A DNA stretch of 64,000 nt from Pelodera strongyloides (GCA_036852015.1 JAANDG010000510.1:1-64000); one strand, 5' to 3'; numbered from the stretch's first letter, positions 12,867 to 26,836 are shown. Notes: a model not told the origin generated them from the letters alone. Numbers and translations: made by a program.

Positions 12867-13808
12867 TCCGGGAGTTTTCCTTCGTTTTTTTTTCTTTTTA
12901 AAACAAGTCTTTAGTCACTGTTGCTCTGAACCAGGAACCAAATTTTGCACGATTTGGAGCATGAACTTATTTATTGATTTTCTTTTGTCGAATTTCCTGA
13001 TAGGTGTAAACGCGATGTGTCAGGCGTGTGTAGTTCTCGAAGGCAATTTTTGGTAGCTAAATAGTTCAAAGCTTATGATAGGTTCCGCAGAGATCCTGAG
13101 CAGAGTAGGCGACGAGTTCTTGCTCAACGTGCTCATAATGCGTCCCTTGGTATGGTATAAATGACATCTTTGCTAGCCTACTTATTCAAAACTTCCTTAC
13201 CAGCCATATGTTTTTGTTTGTGTTCTGAACATCGTTTTTCAAATATTGATTGTCCTTTTGTTCCAAGGAAAGTCAACCTCTTTCTCAAATTACAGTCGCA
13301 GTTCCGTTCCAACTGTCACAGAGAGAACACTATCTGGTTACCGCATTATTTATCGATTGATTTAATCAATAATGATTGTAGTTTGTAGTGGTCTAATTGT
13401 AGTTTGAAGTTGCTGCATTGGTATTGCTCCTTGTAAGTTCTCGGTGGCATTTTTTCATTACGTATTTTGCATTCATTGTTGACATTTTGTTTGGGCCCCC
13501 CGAAAAACCAATTAATTGAATATTATTATTATTTATGCAAAATCACGCGGTTTCACATATATACTGCACTTTGCGATATTGAAATCGGCATATGAAAACA
13601 GTTCAATTAAAAGTGCCAAATGATTACAAAATGCAATTTTTTTCTTGTTTATTACACAAGGAATTTGAACTATCCAACCGAATCATGAACACGATATTTC
13701 ACAATAAATAACTGCAATGCACTCGTCTTTTTTTTTTCTCCTTCTATTATTGAGTCACTAAAGAACAGTTGTTTCTGCAACCCAAAAAAAAAATGAAAAC
13801 CAACATTG

Positions 13809-13984
13809 TTTAAAGAGAGCTAGTTTTTGAAACGCATCGTGGACGACTGAATTCTTACGTATTTATGCTAATTTGCTTGAATTTAGCTCGATTTTATTCT
13901 AATTTATGTGCATTTGCATAAGTTGCATAAGAGTGCTGGTGTACTCGATGTGTTTCAAAAACCTGCCAATATTACGCTTTAAAA
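13809..13984. mobile_element. TTAA-type inverted-repeat element, family A copy
   Basis: Diverged copy. The left end has TTTTTGAAACGCATCGTGG and the right end GTGTTTCAAAAACC followed by CGCTTTAA. The interior carries GAATTCTTACGTATTTATGC, as in other copies. Confidence 0.8.
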
Positions 13985-14818
13985 ACGCGTTGATGATAAA
14001 GATCTAGTGTTTGACCTTTGCAGTGAAAAGCTAGGAGACTCCACTATTCCACACCCTTTCTTTATGTTCTAGAAATAACCTTTCCAAAGACTACATCACT
14101 ATCGATAGCATATTTTGTTCTCTATCGAAATGTCATTGTCTGGAAAAAAGCCGAAAGGTTAGAGTTTCTAGGCAAAGGTTACTAGGTACCAGGTACTACT
14201 CTTCTCTGATAAGCATTTTGTTATTTAGAACGTGAACTTTTGCTGGTGTATCATATTGATGCTGGTAGGGCTCTATAAAGTTTATCTTGAAAGTGTTGTA
14301 CAGTGAAGATTGGTATCTCTTGAAGTCCCCATATTGTTTTTGCCTAATAAGAAATCAACAGCTTATTTCTTCCATAGATTCCTAGGTCCAAGGTTCTTGT
14401 GTCCAATATGGAACGTGTCGTATAGATGAAACCTGCAAATAATTCCCCGTTTTATCAATGAAAGGTATAAAAACCACAAAAATGGTGCGTACGACCGGGT
14501 ACCCTTTCGAATTTGGATACCATCCCGGGGGTACCACTTCGGCACAATTCCCTTTGAGTGAACGAAACACACGGCAAATCGGGGGGATGATTCACACATA
14601 CACCTTTACACCGTCGCGGTGCGGCTGACGGCACGCACACATCATCATACGGTACGCAGGGCATCCATTAGTAGTTACTCATCGATTCTATTGATAGCTT
14701 CACTGATTGTGAGACAGACGCGTTACACTGACTTTAGTAGATTATAGATTTAAGTCGTGACTAAGAATTGAGGGTTTGAGCTCACTACTTCTTTTAAACA
14801 TATATAAGCTATAGAGAG

Positions 14819-15001
14819 TTTAAAGCGAAATACCGGCCTATTTTTGAAAGCATCGTGGACATCTGAATTCTTACGTATTTATGCTAATTTACTCGATTTT
14901 AGCTCAATTTTTTATGCTAATTTGTGTTCAGTTGCATAATCTGCATAAGCAGGCTGGTCTATTCGATGTGTTTCAAAAACCGGCCGGTATTCCGCTTTAA
15001 T
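14819..15001. mobile_element. TTAA-type inverted-repeat element, family A copy
   Basis: Begins TTTAAAGCGAAATACCGGCC and ends GGCCGGTATTCCGCTTTAA. The interior matches the copy at 13809-13984, including GAATTCTTACGTATTTATGC. About 180 bases, non-coding. Confidence 0.88.
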
Positions 15002-15602
15002 TCATTAAATTTTCCCATCCAAGCTCTAAGGACAACCAAAGTCCAGTCTTTATATTCGTTCCTTGAAAGAAGTTAACTGTTCTCTCCCGTTCCCACAACA
15101 CTTTTTCCCTCCCCGCCCCGCTTAAGTGAAGGTCATTTCCCCCGGGGAGACTGTCCTCCCCTTTGAACTAAGATACCTTCCGTTTCGTCATGTACCACCG
15201 CTTAGTTCTACGGCTCCAAAGTGCGCCGTGCATATTAGGACCCGCAGCCAAATTGCACGCAAAAAGCACGGTGCGATTCATGGTTCGCCTTGAAATCTTA
15301 CGGTTCACAACTTTAAAAAGAACAACAACATTATGCTAACCGAAGCGTGGATAACTCACTTTTCTTACCAGAGAGAAACTTTGCGGTTTTTGTTTTACGA
15401 TGTTTGCACCCGAAACTTACCAAAGTTACATGTTCCTTTCGGCTAGAGTTTAGCACGCATTTAGCCAGGTTTTTTCGCATCTTGCATTGTTGTTGACCCA
15501 TGCTTTCTACATTTGCTGACCTTCAAAATTGGGTATAAAGGATTGCTGACAGCTTGCTTCGATTCTTATTTTCGTGGCTAATTTTTAATATCTAAAGTTT
15601 TC

Positions 15603-16048
15603 TTAAAGGGAGAGGCCCACGAGAAAAAACTTTTCTTCAATTTGCTTGCACAGAATGTCCGGAATTTCAGAAATGTTACTGTGAAAACCGCACTTTTTTG
15701 CACCTAGAACCCACAGAGTTATTCCCCGGTAAACAGTTCGGCCAGGTACCGTAGCCAGAAGCTTTTTACGGTTTAAATCCAATCACTAGCGTTCTTTCTC
15801 TTCATAGTAATGGTTAAACGGATGAAGATCATTCCTACGCTTATAACAAAGCGTTTCCAATACTGTAATGCCCTAAAAGCGCAAAATTGATTCTGACTAC
15901 GGTACCTGACCGAACTGTTTGCCGGAGAATAACTCTGTGAGTTCTAGGCGCAAAGAAATGCGGTTTTCACAGTAATATTTCTGAAATTCCGGACGTCCTG
16001 TGCAAGTAAACTGAGGAAAAAAATTTTCTCGTGGGCCCCTCCCTTTAA
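15603..16048. mobile_element. TTAA-flanked fold-back element, family B copy 2
   Basis: TTAA, then AGGGAGAGGCCCACGAG; the right end is the complement and then TTAA. Same internal order as the copies at 2227 and 50658, including CAGTTCGGCCAGGTACCGTAG on the left arm and its complement on the right arm. Confidence 0.87.
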
Positions 16049-16184
16049 ATCTTAATTTTGCTTGACCACTAGCACTAGCTAACCGACTGCTTGTGAGTGG
16101 TGAGAAAATTCTGTTTTGGTCATATATCAATTAGTATATTCCAATTGCCTAGTTCCTCTTCCTCTGTAATTATAATTCCTTTCT

Positions 16185-16365
16185 TCCCAGAGAGATCGTT
16201 TATTGTCTTGCACTGCTATGTCTCGCGGGCTATCCTTCTCTACTTTACGGGCTAAGTATGTGGGGGACTGGTTCTCGCCGGGATGTTGTGCGTGTACCGT
16301 GCCGGATTCGATCGCTCGACGTCCGGTTTACGAGGCTAGCGTGCTAACCACTTGGCCATTTACCC
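16185..16365 (-). mobile_element. tRNA-derived SINE candidate J
   Basis: On the minus strand a pol III A-box-like block, TGGCCAAGTGGTTAGC (16358-16343), is followed at tRNA spacing by a B-box-like GATCGAATCC (16313-16304). A unique body runs on toward an AATAAA-containing 3' end near 16195. The arms do not form a clean cloverleaf, so I call it a SINE and not a tRNA gene. Confidence 0.5.
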
Positions 16366-16851
16366 CATTAAGCACCGCTCCGACATTGAGATACTTGACC
16401 ACATCCTCAAACATAAACCATCCTTTTAACGTGAAGGTGTATCCTAGCCCAGGTCTGCAGACTCTGGCAAGCTCAGTTCCTTTTTTGTAGTCTGTAGCTA
16501 TTATTACAAGTTTTGTTCGAGGTTTCTTACGTCAGTGAAATATGAACTTCAACATATTTATGCACTACTTTGCAACTTACGCGTAGATTGTTCACTCCTG
16601 CTCTCCTCTAAGAAATTTTATAGTTTTTGTATCTTTACGCTGTTTCATCGTTTTCTTTACGGAAGCTATGAGATATAATTTCTATCTGGTTTATCTCTTC
16701 GCGTAACTTGGCCTACCACTTAGGTGTTTATCCATTGTTGGTCGTAAATCCTCACTCTAACCTCCCTTCCTCCTAGCGGTAACTCATCGGTAGCCTACCA
16801 ATACCGTAGAATCTCTAAGATCTTAGCCATATATCTCGGTTGCGTGGGTGT

Positions 16852-16987
16852 ATGTATATGGAAGATGGTATCAGTGAATCAGTCGCACCTTTTCCCGAAT
16901 TATTATTATCGGGAACTCGTAAAATAAATAGTGGAATAGACACAGTGGGAGAGGAGCTGCCAAGGTTGATGCTACTCTTTCATTTGT
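16852..16987 (+). CDS. Possible alternative first exon of the ELK-like gene
   Basis: From ATG at 16852 the frame is open to a strong donor, GTAAGT at 16988, and reads like a real peptide (starts MYMEDGISESVAPFPELL). A 3' splice site-like TCTTAG lies about 25 bases before the ATG. The exon ends in phase 1, the phase needed to join ELK exon 2 at 24580. One in three random exons would match, so this is weak evidence. It could equally be a chance frame. Confidence 0.2.
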
Positions 16988-17151
16988 GTAAGTTATATAA
17001 ACCTGCGCCAATATGGTCAAAATTATGATAGAATGTCCTACTAGGGTCACACCTCAAATGTTACAGCATGGCAAGAAATAAGGAGGAAAAAAAGAGAGTT
17101 TTTCCTTTTGGTTCATGATTTAATCACACCAATACCAGGTCGCTTAACAAA

Positions 17152-17396
17152 TACCAGACGGATATCGCCGCCTGAGGCGACATCAAATGCTGGCTAAACG
17201 AAACTTCGAAGTGCGCATGTTTATAAGAAACGCCTGAAGAGTATATTCCAATGTGTATGTATTGTGCTTACTCTGGAAAGATGCGAACAGTTGCGTACTT
17301 ATACCAAATGTCTGAAAAGTAGAAAAATTCGTTGCGGTCGTAATCACAAATAAAATCACCCGGCTTCAAACTCTTCTCCTTTATATAATAAGAAGA
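17152..17396. mobile_element. Dispersed repeat, family G copy 2
   Basis: Matches 8814-9049 in order: GATATCGCC, CCTGAGGCGAC, GAAACGCCTGAA, TTATACCAAAT, TCTCCTTTATATAA. Class unknown. Confidence 0.6.
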
Positions 17397-19810
17397 TCTT
17401 TTCCTTGCTGCTTGTTTGAATATTTAGCTTTATTTCTTGTGCTTCTCGGCAATTTCCCACGCAAAATGGTTCTCGCCACGGCTATTTTACACCATTATTC
17501 TACCCTTAACGGGAGGACGAATAGCCGTGTACAAGCGTGAGAATGCTCATTGATATGCACTACCGCGAACACGCACAAGCACATATTACAATAAAATGGC
17601 AGGCTTAAGATACAGTATCCCGTTTAAATTTGGGTGACGCAAGGGGAAGTATTGTTTTTGAGGAGACTGAGAAACGCTAAAAAATAAGGTTACAAGTTTG
17701 TGCAACAGTCTCTACAGTTGAAGCATAGTTTTCGAAGTTTGGAAAAACACTATGAACCAAATCAAGCAGTAATCGTATACAGTAACTTTGGTAACATCAA
17801 AGATATTCATCGATTTCGTAAGTAACCTAAAGAGAACAAGTATACCTTTAGGCCCTTCACATATCAATTCAAAAAAATCTCAATCGTTTAAACTAAAAGA
17901 CACCGCTACCCTTTGTCCTTTATTTCCCAATGCTGAGTAGTATCGTGGGGAATGCCCTGCAGACCTCCCTGGCGGTTTTACCCAAAGTAAGTTGGGAAGT
18001 GACGTTTCTCCCCGGGTTATCTTCCCCTCTTCTGAAGTCTTTTTCCATGCGGCTCCCGGGTTGTATCCACCGGGTACCGTCACCAAGCCCCGCCCACTTC
18101 GGGTGGGTCCTCCCGCCTCTCGCTCCCCGACTGACTCTGATCTCTCTCCCGGGAATTGTGCCAGGGTCATAACTATATAACTACCGTACCATCCGGGTGT
18201 ACTGCATACTGTAATTGTAATCTACTGTATAATACAAACTACAAACCGGAAGCAAATGGCCATGGCAAATTTGTTTGCCCATTACCTATATGGATTTGGT
18301 GAGTTATCTTATATATATTTTCCACTTTGTTGTGTATTTTATTGACAAACTCGGTGATTATACAACATGTTATGAAATTAGATTTGAAGAGTTATGTATC
18401 TGTACAAATAGACACAGAGACCCAGATCGAAAGCATTATAGAGAAATGTTTTATGCGAGACCACCGGGTTGAACCAGATATTTTATTAATTTGCAACTTC
18501 CGTATTGGTTAACTTCCCATATGATATGTTATTCTATTTGCTACTAAAGCGGAAATTCGAATAAACCCTTTTATATTTTATATAATATTTTTTAACTATA
18601 TGTAAGTCCTATGTGTGCCTCGTGGTTAGATGTTAGAAACAGTTCTGGCAAATGTTATTTTCATTATCTCTGCGCTTTAATAACTCCACAAATGGTCTTG
18701 AAAGGCAGTCATAACAAAAAGCACCTCTTTCCTTTTTAATGTTGTGCCCAACTGACTTGACTGATTGATTTAAACTAAATTTTCTAAATACTAATTTCGA
18801 AAGTTTTTTTTTTCATTTACCGGTTGTTTTCTTTAACATGACAGGACAAACTTGTGAAAACAGCTAGATTTCAGTAGAAATAATACTCTAGTAGAGTTGA
18901 GTTACGTAACTATCAGTTGTTGAGTAGTACTTGCTTCGCATTGATACTAAACGCGTGCTCGTCTTGTCCTATCTGTTTGCGCACTCAATTAGTGCAAGTT
19001 CTGCATTGCAGTCTCAATAGATCTAACTTTGAACTTTTCACGCCTAACAAACAATAAGCCGGAAGAAACAAAATGTTTACATCTGCGAACATGTCGTAGG
19101 CAAACCTTGAACATTGTATTGTACCATCCGTTGCACGCTCTTGAAGCGTAAAAGTTTTATTATTATTATTATTTATTACATCTTGTGAAGAGGACTTTTA
19201 TTATAAGCTGGGTTTGCGGTTTGTGCTTGCGCTCCGCTCGCAAAATTTGCGGCTAACAGTAGCTTCATTTTAACTTTACGCTTCACGACCTTAGGGCAAT
19301 TGTATTTTGTCTGTTTGTCTAAGTTATGTTATAGTTTGGCAAGTATTTTTCAACGCAACTTGTTTATAGATTTCCTGGTTATTTGTTTGTAAAAAGTAAA
19401 CGTGTACAATTCAGAAACTCGAGCTTGGTTTCTCCATATTTAGAAGCATTTTTTAAGATAAGCAACCGTGATTTGACATTCCAACTTATCGTTCTATTGA
19501 TAAGAAAATAAGATTTCTTTTTGAAAAAAAAAACTTTTTCTGAAATGCTGCCGTTTATCACAACCTTTTCCGACGCACAGACTGCAGCAGTGCCTACGTC
19601 AAATGAAACCGTTTCCAAAGAGAAACGGGTTTCAGAGTTAGAAGTATAAAAAGAAATTTAGGAAGGGTGGTAGGGGTTAGTGATTTTCACTTACAATTAG
19701 TAATAATCTAGAATTTTAGTAAAAGTTTCCGTAAAATCTCCGAAGACTTTCCGGGTAAGGACAATTTTGATGTCCTTTTGGAAACAAACATCATTGCCTT
19801 CGTACTCCTC

Positions 19811-19812
19811 TG

Positions 19813-19885
<73 letters not shown>

Positions 19886-19900
19886 TTCTCTTTCTCTTCC
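19811..19900. repeat. CT microsatellite
   Basis: A nearly pure (CT)n tract of about 55 bases followed by TATC and TTTC variants. Confidence 0.92.
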
Positions 19901-21510
19901 CCTTTTCCTTGCTTTTTCTTTTTCTCTAAAATGTTTTTCTCTCTTTACAAAATGTCAGGTAGGTAACTTCAGTCAATTTTGTTTCTGTAATGTGTTATGT
20001 CAATTGGAGCCGATTACAATCTGAAGTAACGCTAATTTCTGTGACATGCACGATACTATCGAATAACCAAGGAATTTAACCAGCCAACTCAGGTTACTAT
20101 TCATTTTCTTGTACTTCCCTTGGTCTTTTCCTAGCTTATACGGTAACAAAGAGTTATACTATTGAATGAGCTGCGTCATCCATGTAGTTTGGTTTCGATA
20201 TGTACCTGTGATGGATGCATAGTTTAACTAGACATGCTATAATCAGCCTCACACCTTTCTGTTATATCTGTTATGCCCTGAAGGAACTTGTAAACTTCCT
20301 TTGTGGTTTCTGTCGGCTTTGCACAACTACCCGCTACCGAATTCTGGGTTAATTACTTTTATGGAGAGTAGTTAGTAGTTTGTTGTCTTAGGGAAACTCA
20401 AGACAATGTTGAAGGAAAAAATTGTCCACATACCTAGAAGTTAGAATATAGCTATAGTCGGAATTTTGTGAAGTTGCAATAAGATTTGGGCTTATACATA
20501 ATACATAGTACATAGTATACAGTATCGGAGTTGACAGTTGACAATAGTTTTTTGCCTTCCTACCATTTGTGTACAAACTCTGTATAAACTATAATAATTG
20601 GGTGTTAAAAGGTGCGGCACTAGGGGTTATTTTTTTGATTTTCACCACTTTGTTGTTTTAAACGCGCAGCGGGGTGTCGCTTTGACTGTACCGCTAAATT
20701 GTCTTATGTAATGTAAGGAAATTTTCTAATTCTTGGATTTGAATTTCAGTCTTTTGGTTAGCTCAGTTAATATTAGTTTAAATATGAATACGTTTACATT
20801 TGTGCGCTATATTAGTATTAGTAACTGATTAGCTCATGATTTTTTAGAACTGACCCTGTGCTTTTGCGGTCTCAGTACCGGAACAGCACAGTGCGCATTA
20901 TGAATAGCACAAAGCCCTACCAAAATGAGATATAATAGTGTGGAATAGGTGATTCAACGGTTCCGAAATATATTGGCGCCTAAGCGGAGGTAATATACAT
21001 CAATGTGAAATAATATGACTATTGCATTACAGAATTTGCTATAAGAAATCACACTGAAGGGGTCCTTTGGGCCGCTTTTACAGGGTATTGGATGAAAGTT
21101 AGTCTCTCAAATTTACCTCGAAATACACGTGTTTTGTGACTACAGTATTGTAAATTTCTGTGAAGTAGGCATGTATGTGAATACTCTGCATCACGTTTTT
21201 GTATATTTTCATAATTAAATATATCTGAAGAAATATCAAAGAAAGCAGTTACCGGCAGATGCTTGCTACAAAGAATGGTACATCAGCTGGTATATTACCT
21301 CGGGTAATTCACAACGCGCCCCTTTCTCAGTGACTGGGAACAGTTTTCTAACTTACTGGGGTTACTTTTATCTTACCGACGTCTGTGTGTAGTTTGGGAT
21401 AGTAGTTTATTAATTGCCAACCAAAGAAAATAGTTTTTAATAAAATCATATTTCCTGTGTTTTTGGCTTTTTCCGTGCACAGTAGTCATGTCATGCGTTT
21501 CTCGAAAATG

Positions 21511-21581
21511 GATCTTTAGAGGCGCGAACCCCGCGTTTGTGATTAAAACAAGTGGAGCGCTTTAACCACTACAATATGATC
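21511..21581 (-). ncRNA. tRNA-like unit (pseudo-tRNA or SINE head)
   Basis: Minus strand: TGTAGTGGTTAAAGCGCTCC (21573-21554) resembles an A box and GGGGTTCGCGCCTC (21532-21519) a B box. The acceptor ends GATC/GATC can pair and a seven-base anticodon-like loop TTTAATC is flanked by mostly paired bases. Stem pairing is incomplete, so a functional tRNA is doubtful. Confidence 0.35.
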
Positions 21582-22345
21582 ACCTGACCACTGAAAGTTT
21601 CTATCATTTGCATATCCATACTTACTAATATCCTGTCCAGACAGCCTAGAGGCAGAACCCGCTTGGTTAGCATATACTTTAATTTTAATTTAACTGAAAG
21701 CCAGACCGGCGTTTATACTTTGCACTAATATTTTTATTCTTCATACTCAGTTTAGACACTAGATAAATTATAAATTTCTACAAAAACATTGTTCCCAGAA
21801 CCCTGGGTTCTTCCTAAAAGATTCAAAGGGCTGCCGTCCCTGGGTGTATCATCTGTTCGTTACCGCAGGCCTGGTTCGCTCCCCGCTTACCGTAGGGACA
21901 TAGGGAGACATGTCCGTGGGTACCCTCACTAAGGGTAGTTCCCCTTTAATCTTACCGACACCGCGGGGTATCGGGGAATCTTGTAGTTTGTCTTCAGCTA
22001 TTCAAATTATTACCAGTAACTTTTACTACGTTTGTAATGAACTTAACTTTTCAAACATTTGAATGTTTTCATAACAAACGTGTTTAATAAATCAGCAGTT
22101 ATTTATTTATTCCATAAACTTGTTATTCGAAACGGACTCTCACAGTTAGTGGCCTACAGTACACTCCCAATTAGAATACACATTAGCGTGAACGGAAATT
22201 AGTAAATTAGCATACGAGCGCACGGCATTCGTTTCCGACAACTTCATTCTTTTGTCTTTATTTCGAAAGCGTCTTCCGCCGGAATTCCGCTAATCTATCC
22301 GCTATTCGCATATAAACATCGATTTATCGATTGATTTCTCTGATA

Positions 22346-25300
22346 ATGTGGCCAATCAATGGATATCAGTACTGTGCCTCCCTCCCTCCTCATTTCGACG
22401 CCAACTATAATCATTTAATGATGGAAAATCAGATTCGCAGCCAACAGAATCAGTTTTTGGGTGAGAAAGTTTTATTTATTCACTAGTTGAAGTTACTTTG
22501 CTATGTACTACTAAAGTACAGTTTACTTCATTTAATTACGTTTCATTTTGAATCTATTTTGCCACTCGTGTAGTAGTCTAAAACAAATGGAGTTCAATCA
22601 AGTACATATTATATCATGATATGAGGTGTATTTTGGTTTAGCGCGTGCCGTAGTCCCGTAGTTATGGAAAATTGTCATTGCTTTTGGTTGACAGTTTCAC
22701 TAAAGGTTAGCAGTGTTTGTAGCGCTAAGCCGTTAAGCGTATCCCCTACTGTAAAGCATCTTATTCAGCCCCCTGAATCAGTCCATATCTTAGCTCCATT
22801 GTCTTCCTTTCGATCAATCAATAAATTGCGTGGGTCGTGTGTCTTGTGTGGGTTTTCTGCCCAATCACTCGCCCCCGCAGTCTGTGCTTTCTCTCCCGCT
22901 GTAGTCCTTCATTCAGTCTCACATGATTTCGCCACTTATTTATAGAAACGGCTCATTTATCAACTATCACCCCCCCCCCCCATTCGCCCGCGACGACCCG
23001 TTACTGTTTGATCACTCGGTTATTACCAATTAAAAATTAAAACACAATTTTGTTGACTCATAACCTGGGTTCTCAAGTTCTTGCTTGTACTTATTTACTT
23101 TCTAAACCAATCAGTTTGATTGACTATGACTCGGTGTCTGTGGTTGTGAAGTACTAATCACGAGGTGTTGTCATAGCCAAGCCCTAGCTATCTTACGCCA
23201 TAGGGTTTACGCATGCATGAATGTTTTTGATGACTGTATCGTATATTCTAAGCCGTTATGAATGGTCTATCCTTACAGTACTGTTCCCATGTTCTCCCAC
23301 ATAGTCCTCCGGGAAATTCCCGACTTACGAGTATCCCCGCCTAGATTAAGCCCTTCTTGTACGCCTATCATCCCGGGAAACCTTTCCTAGCCGGGCGCCT
23401 TCTCCCAGCGCTGCGCTCCCGTTTCTCTAATTACCTGTTCTGCGCCTTTACATAGAGACATAGCGTGTTTCCGCCGGATCCTTGCTCCCTCTCCCCTCTC
23501 TCTATTGATCATACTTATCGATCAATGATAACCCCTGATTACCCTCACTGTCCCCTCTAAGTGGCCGTGTTATCAGCATGTGTGCCTTCTGAGGGTTCCC
23601 CCCCTGATTTCCGTTCCGAATTCTACTTCCGGATAGGAGGGATTCAGCTTTATTATAAGATCTTGTGAATCCTATCAAACCAAAAGTTCCCTAAATGAGT
23701 TCCCAGGTTGTGGTTCCCAGGTTGGGTAATATTACCAGTATCTATTGTTATGAGATATCAACAATCAACATGATAAGCAGTCGGTAGACGTTAGCGTACC
23801 GGAAGGCCAGGTCCTTACCTCAGAGCCTAGGGTATCAAGTGCGCCACCCTATTAGTTATTAGGTCTACTGACTTGCTCACACTCTTATTGGTCACCCTCA
23901 ATCAATATCTGTTGTTGTGAGTAAATATTACAGGGTTAGCACTTTGTTTTAGCTGTTTGTGACTCTTTCCCTCTCCGTCCTTCCCCTTCTCCCTCTCTAC
24001 AGTCCCCCTCTTTCTCTTTCTCTCTATCTCTCTCTCTCTATCTCTCTCTCTCTCTCCTTATCATCCCGTTTTGCCCTCTGATCGCCTTTACAGTGCTTTA
24101 GTAATTTCGGTGTGTTATCAATCTATCATGCACACCACCAAATATTTTCCCATTTCCGGTTTCTTAATGAAGCCCGTGATTTTTGAAATCCCCACCGTTT
24201 AACAATCTTTGTAATGAGTGCCACAAGTGTAATTCTATAATTTTTATCGCAGTCACCTGTGCTCCAAGTTTTACCAAGTCACAATAATTGGTTGGCTTTG
24301 TCTAGATATTTATGACTCATCATATAATATTGATTTCTTTTCATATTTCCCAATTATCCAAAGGAAAATTTTTTGAACCATATGCAATAATAAGAGCTGT
24401 CCAGCGGGCAGCATAACCGGCTTATTGAGCAGCTCGCCCTGGTGGCAAATCAAAATGGCAAATCCGGATTTTCATCATTTCCATGTTGTCTTAGCGACCA
24501 TCATTTGTTCTCGATTCTTGTCATTACTTGCTTAAATATGCTAAATGTGAATATTATCCTTATAAGTGTCTTCTTTCAGCTCCGCGCCCGCCCTTTTACC
24601 TGAACGAAGCGCAGAATTCTCCATTCGCGACGATTGCGAGCGAACGAGCGGCCCAGCGGGAGAACAACGAGGTAAATTACCGTATACAATTTGCTTTGTT
24701 TCAGCTTACAGTACCTCAGCTAGGGAATATCTCTATAGGTTATATCGTCTCTTGTTTCTTATTTCTCTAACTACTTCCTCTCTCTCTCTCTTTCTCTGTC
24801 ACACCTTTCTTTCTACAAAATTTGGTGTAAATACGGCATTCTGTTCCTAATTTCTAAATATTATCATCACACTCCCACGTTCGAATGCCTATAAAAATAG
24901 AACAATTATTTAAAAGTGTCCATTTTCTGTGGAAGGGATTGTCAAATAAGTAAGATTTGGCAGAGTTAAGCCGTCTCATTTGGCCAAAGTCGGGCACGCG
25001 TAAACAGTGATAAATGCGGGTTTATCATCATCAATACCTGTAGAGTATCTTTTCCCAAGAATGGGCTTGGGGTTGGGTGGGATTTAAATTTCCCACCTAC
25101 ACGGATACATCTGGGATGTCCTTCCCGCAGAGTTATAGCACTGGGACTGGGCATCAACCATATTGTTATGTTCAGTAGCTAGCATCCACACCGTAATCAC
25201 CTTTTGCAATAAATTTAGGGTAATACAACTCTAGATTATGGTTAACAACCTTTAATTTTAATCAGAATTCCATAGCACGTCGCGAAACAACTAGGGTATA

Positions 25301-25403
25301 TTCCCTTTAGTGCCAAATTTAACAATCTCACTTATTGTTATGATATTTTCCTTTATATTCTCTCGTTTCTCTCTCTATCTTTCTCTCTCTCCCTCTCTCC
25401 CTT

Positions 25404-25434
<31 letters not shown>

Positions 25435-26836
25435 ATCTGTCTCTCTCTCTCCAGCTTTCCCTCTCTCTTGCACCTTCCCAATTCCTGTTCTTGGGTAAAG
25501 TTTTTCACCACTTTTCCGAACTGATATTTTCGTTGTGTTACCAGGGAACCGTTTCCCAACAGTCTCCATATGATTCAATCATTAATATAATTATTATTGA
25601 TTATTATTTACAATTAGTAGTATTTTTTGCTCAGAATGAAAGTGTAAGAGGTAATTATGAAAAAAAAGTTTTCTAATTCTAAAATAAATAAATGAATCTT
25701 TTTCTGGATTGAAATGAGGATAAGCCGCATCTACCTAGAACTTATCTCTATATTCACCAATTTTTATTCTAGCTTATTTGTGGTAATCTCCATATTTTTT
25801 TATTTTTCTCTATAATTAATAAATATAAAATAACTATTTAATATCTTTCTCTTTTCAGGCAGAATTTTCTACACGGCCGAATAGTTCGAACAGTCGAATG
25901 GACAATACAAAATTGTGGGAATTCCTATTGGAATTACTTGTGCAAGGAGAACACCCGAACCTAATTCAATGGACGAATAATGAGGGAGAATTCAAGGTTT
26001 GTAAGGGTTACTGTAGGTTTTAGATTAGACCTTATACCTCCCAGTCGGTTACGGTACTCATTTTCGAGTCCTACAGTTCTCTAAGTTACTACATGCCCGC
26101 CGCACTAATTGATTCCCGCCATTAGGGTACCATGAATAAAAATAGACAAATCGTTACCTTACCTTAGCCTTAGATTAGGTTAAGGTAAGTTCGTCTAAAA
26201 TAACCACGTTACCATGAACAAAAACATAAAAAAAAATCAGGGTACCATGAATAAAAATAGACAAATCGTTAGCGCTTCAAGTTATTGATCCTTTATCCGA
26301 CGTGGTTCAAGACAGTGCTCCTAAGGTTCTAAACAGAGTTGACAACGAGTTCCATATCGGAAATTGCTCGACGTCTTCAGGCAATGGTCATTTGGCTACT
26401 ATTTTCTTTTTTATGGAATAATGTATGTTTGATGTTTAGCTTCTGGATGCCGAAGCCGTCGCTCGTCTCTGGGGTCAGAGGAAAGTGAAACCGAATATGA
26501 ATTACGACAAGTTATCGCGAGCACTCAGATACTACTACGATAAGAATATTATGAAGAAGGTTGGCTCGCTTGAAGGACAATTGAATTTGTAGCTAAATAG
26601 AGAAATGCATAGATACTGCAGCAATGCCATGGCTATGATAATAGTACATTAAGGTTTACGGTACACTACCCTTGCTTCATTATTGTTCGTTTAGGTGAAC
26701 GGTCAGAAGTTCGTCTATCGTTTTGTCAACTATCCGGAGGGATGTAATAGCGATCGAATTCCATCAGCCCCTTGTGAACCTCTTCCTTCCATGCAACAAT
26801 TCAAGCTGGAACCTGAGTCGAAACCCCAATTGAACG

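Larger units (their letters stand above)
9050..13808. other. Intergenic, microsatellite-rich, no gene seen
   Basis: Holds a small hairpin element (9529-9667) and CT or GA tracts near 9473, 9924, 10655, 10855, 12478 and 12777. The 175-codon frame at 11450-11977 is a T/C-rich low-complexity frame with no family resemblance. A possible isolated exon near 13062-13147 is discussed as a finding only. Confidence 0.4.
17397..22345. other. Intergenic upstream of the ELK-like gene
   Basis: No supported exon. It holds a GC-rich patch at about 17930-18170, a CT tract (19811-19900) and a tRNA-like unit (21511-21581). TATA-like CATATAAACATCG at about 22309-22321 lies about 25-35 bases before the ELK start codon and could belong to a promoter. 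Confidence 0.35.

Noticed and set aside
17930..18172. Coding exon in the GC-rich patch
   Set aside because: Open on both strands because of base composition; repeated CCCGGGT-like motifs suggest repeat DNA and there is no protein resemblance.
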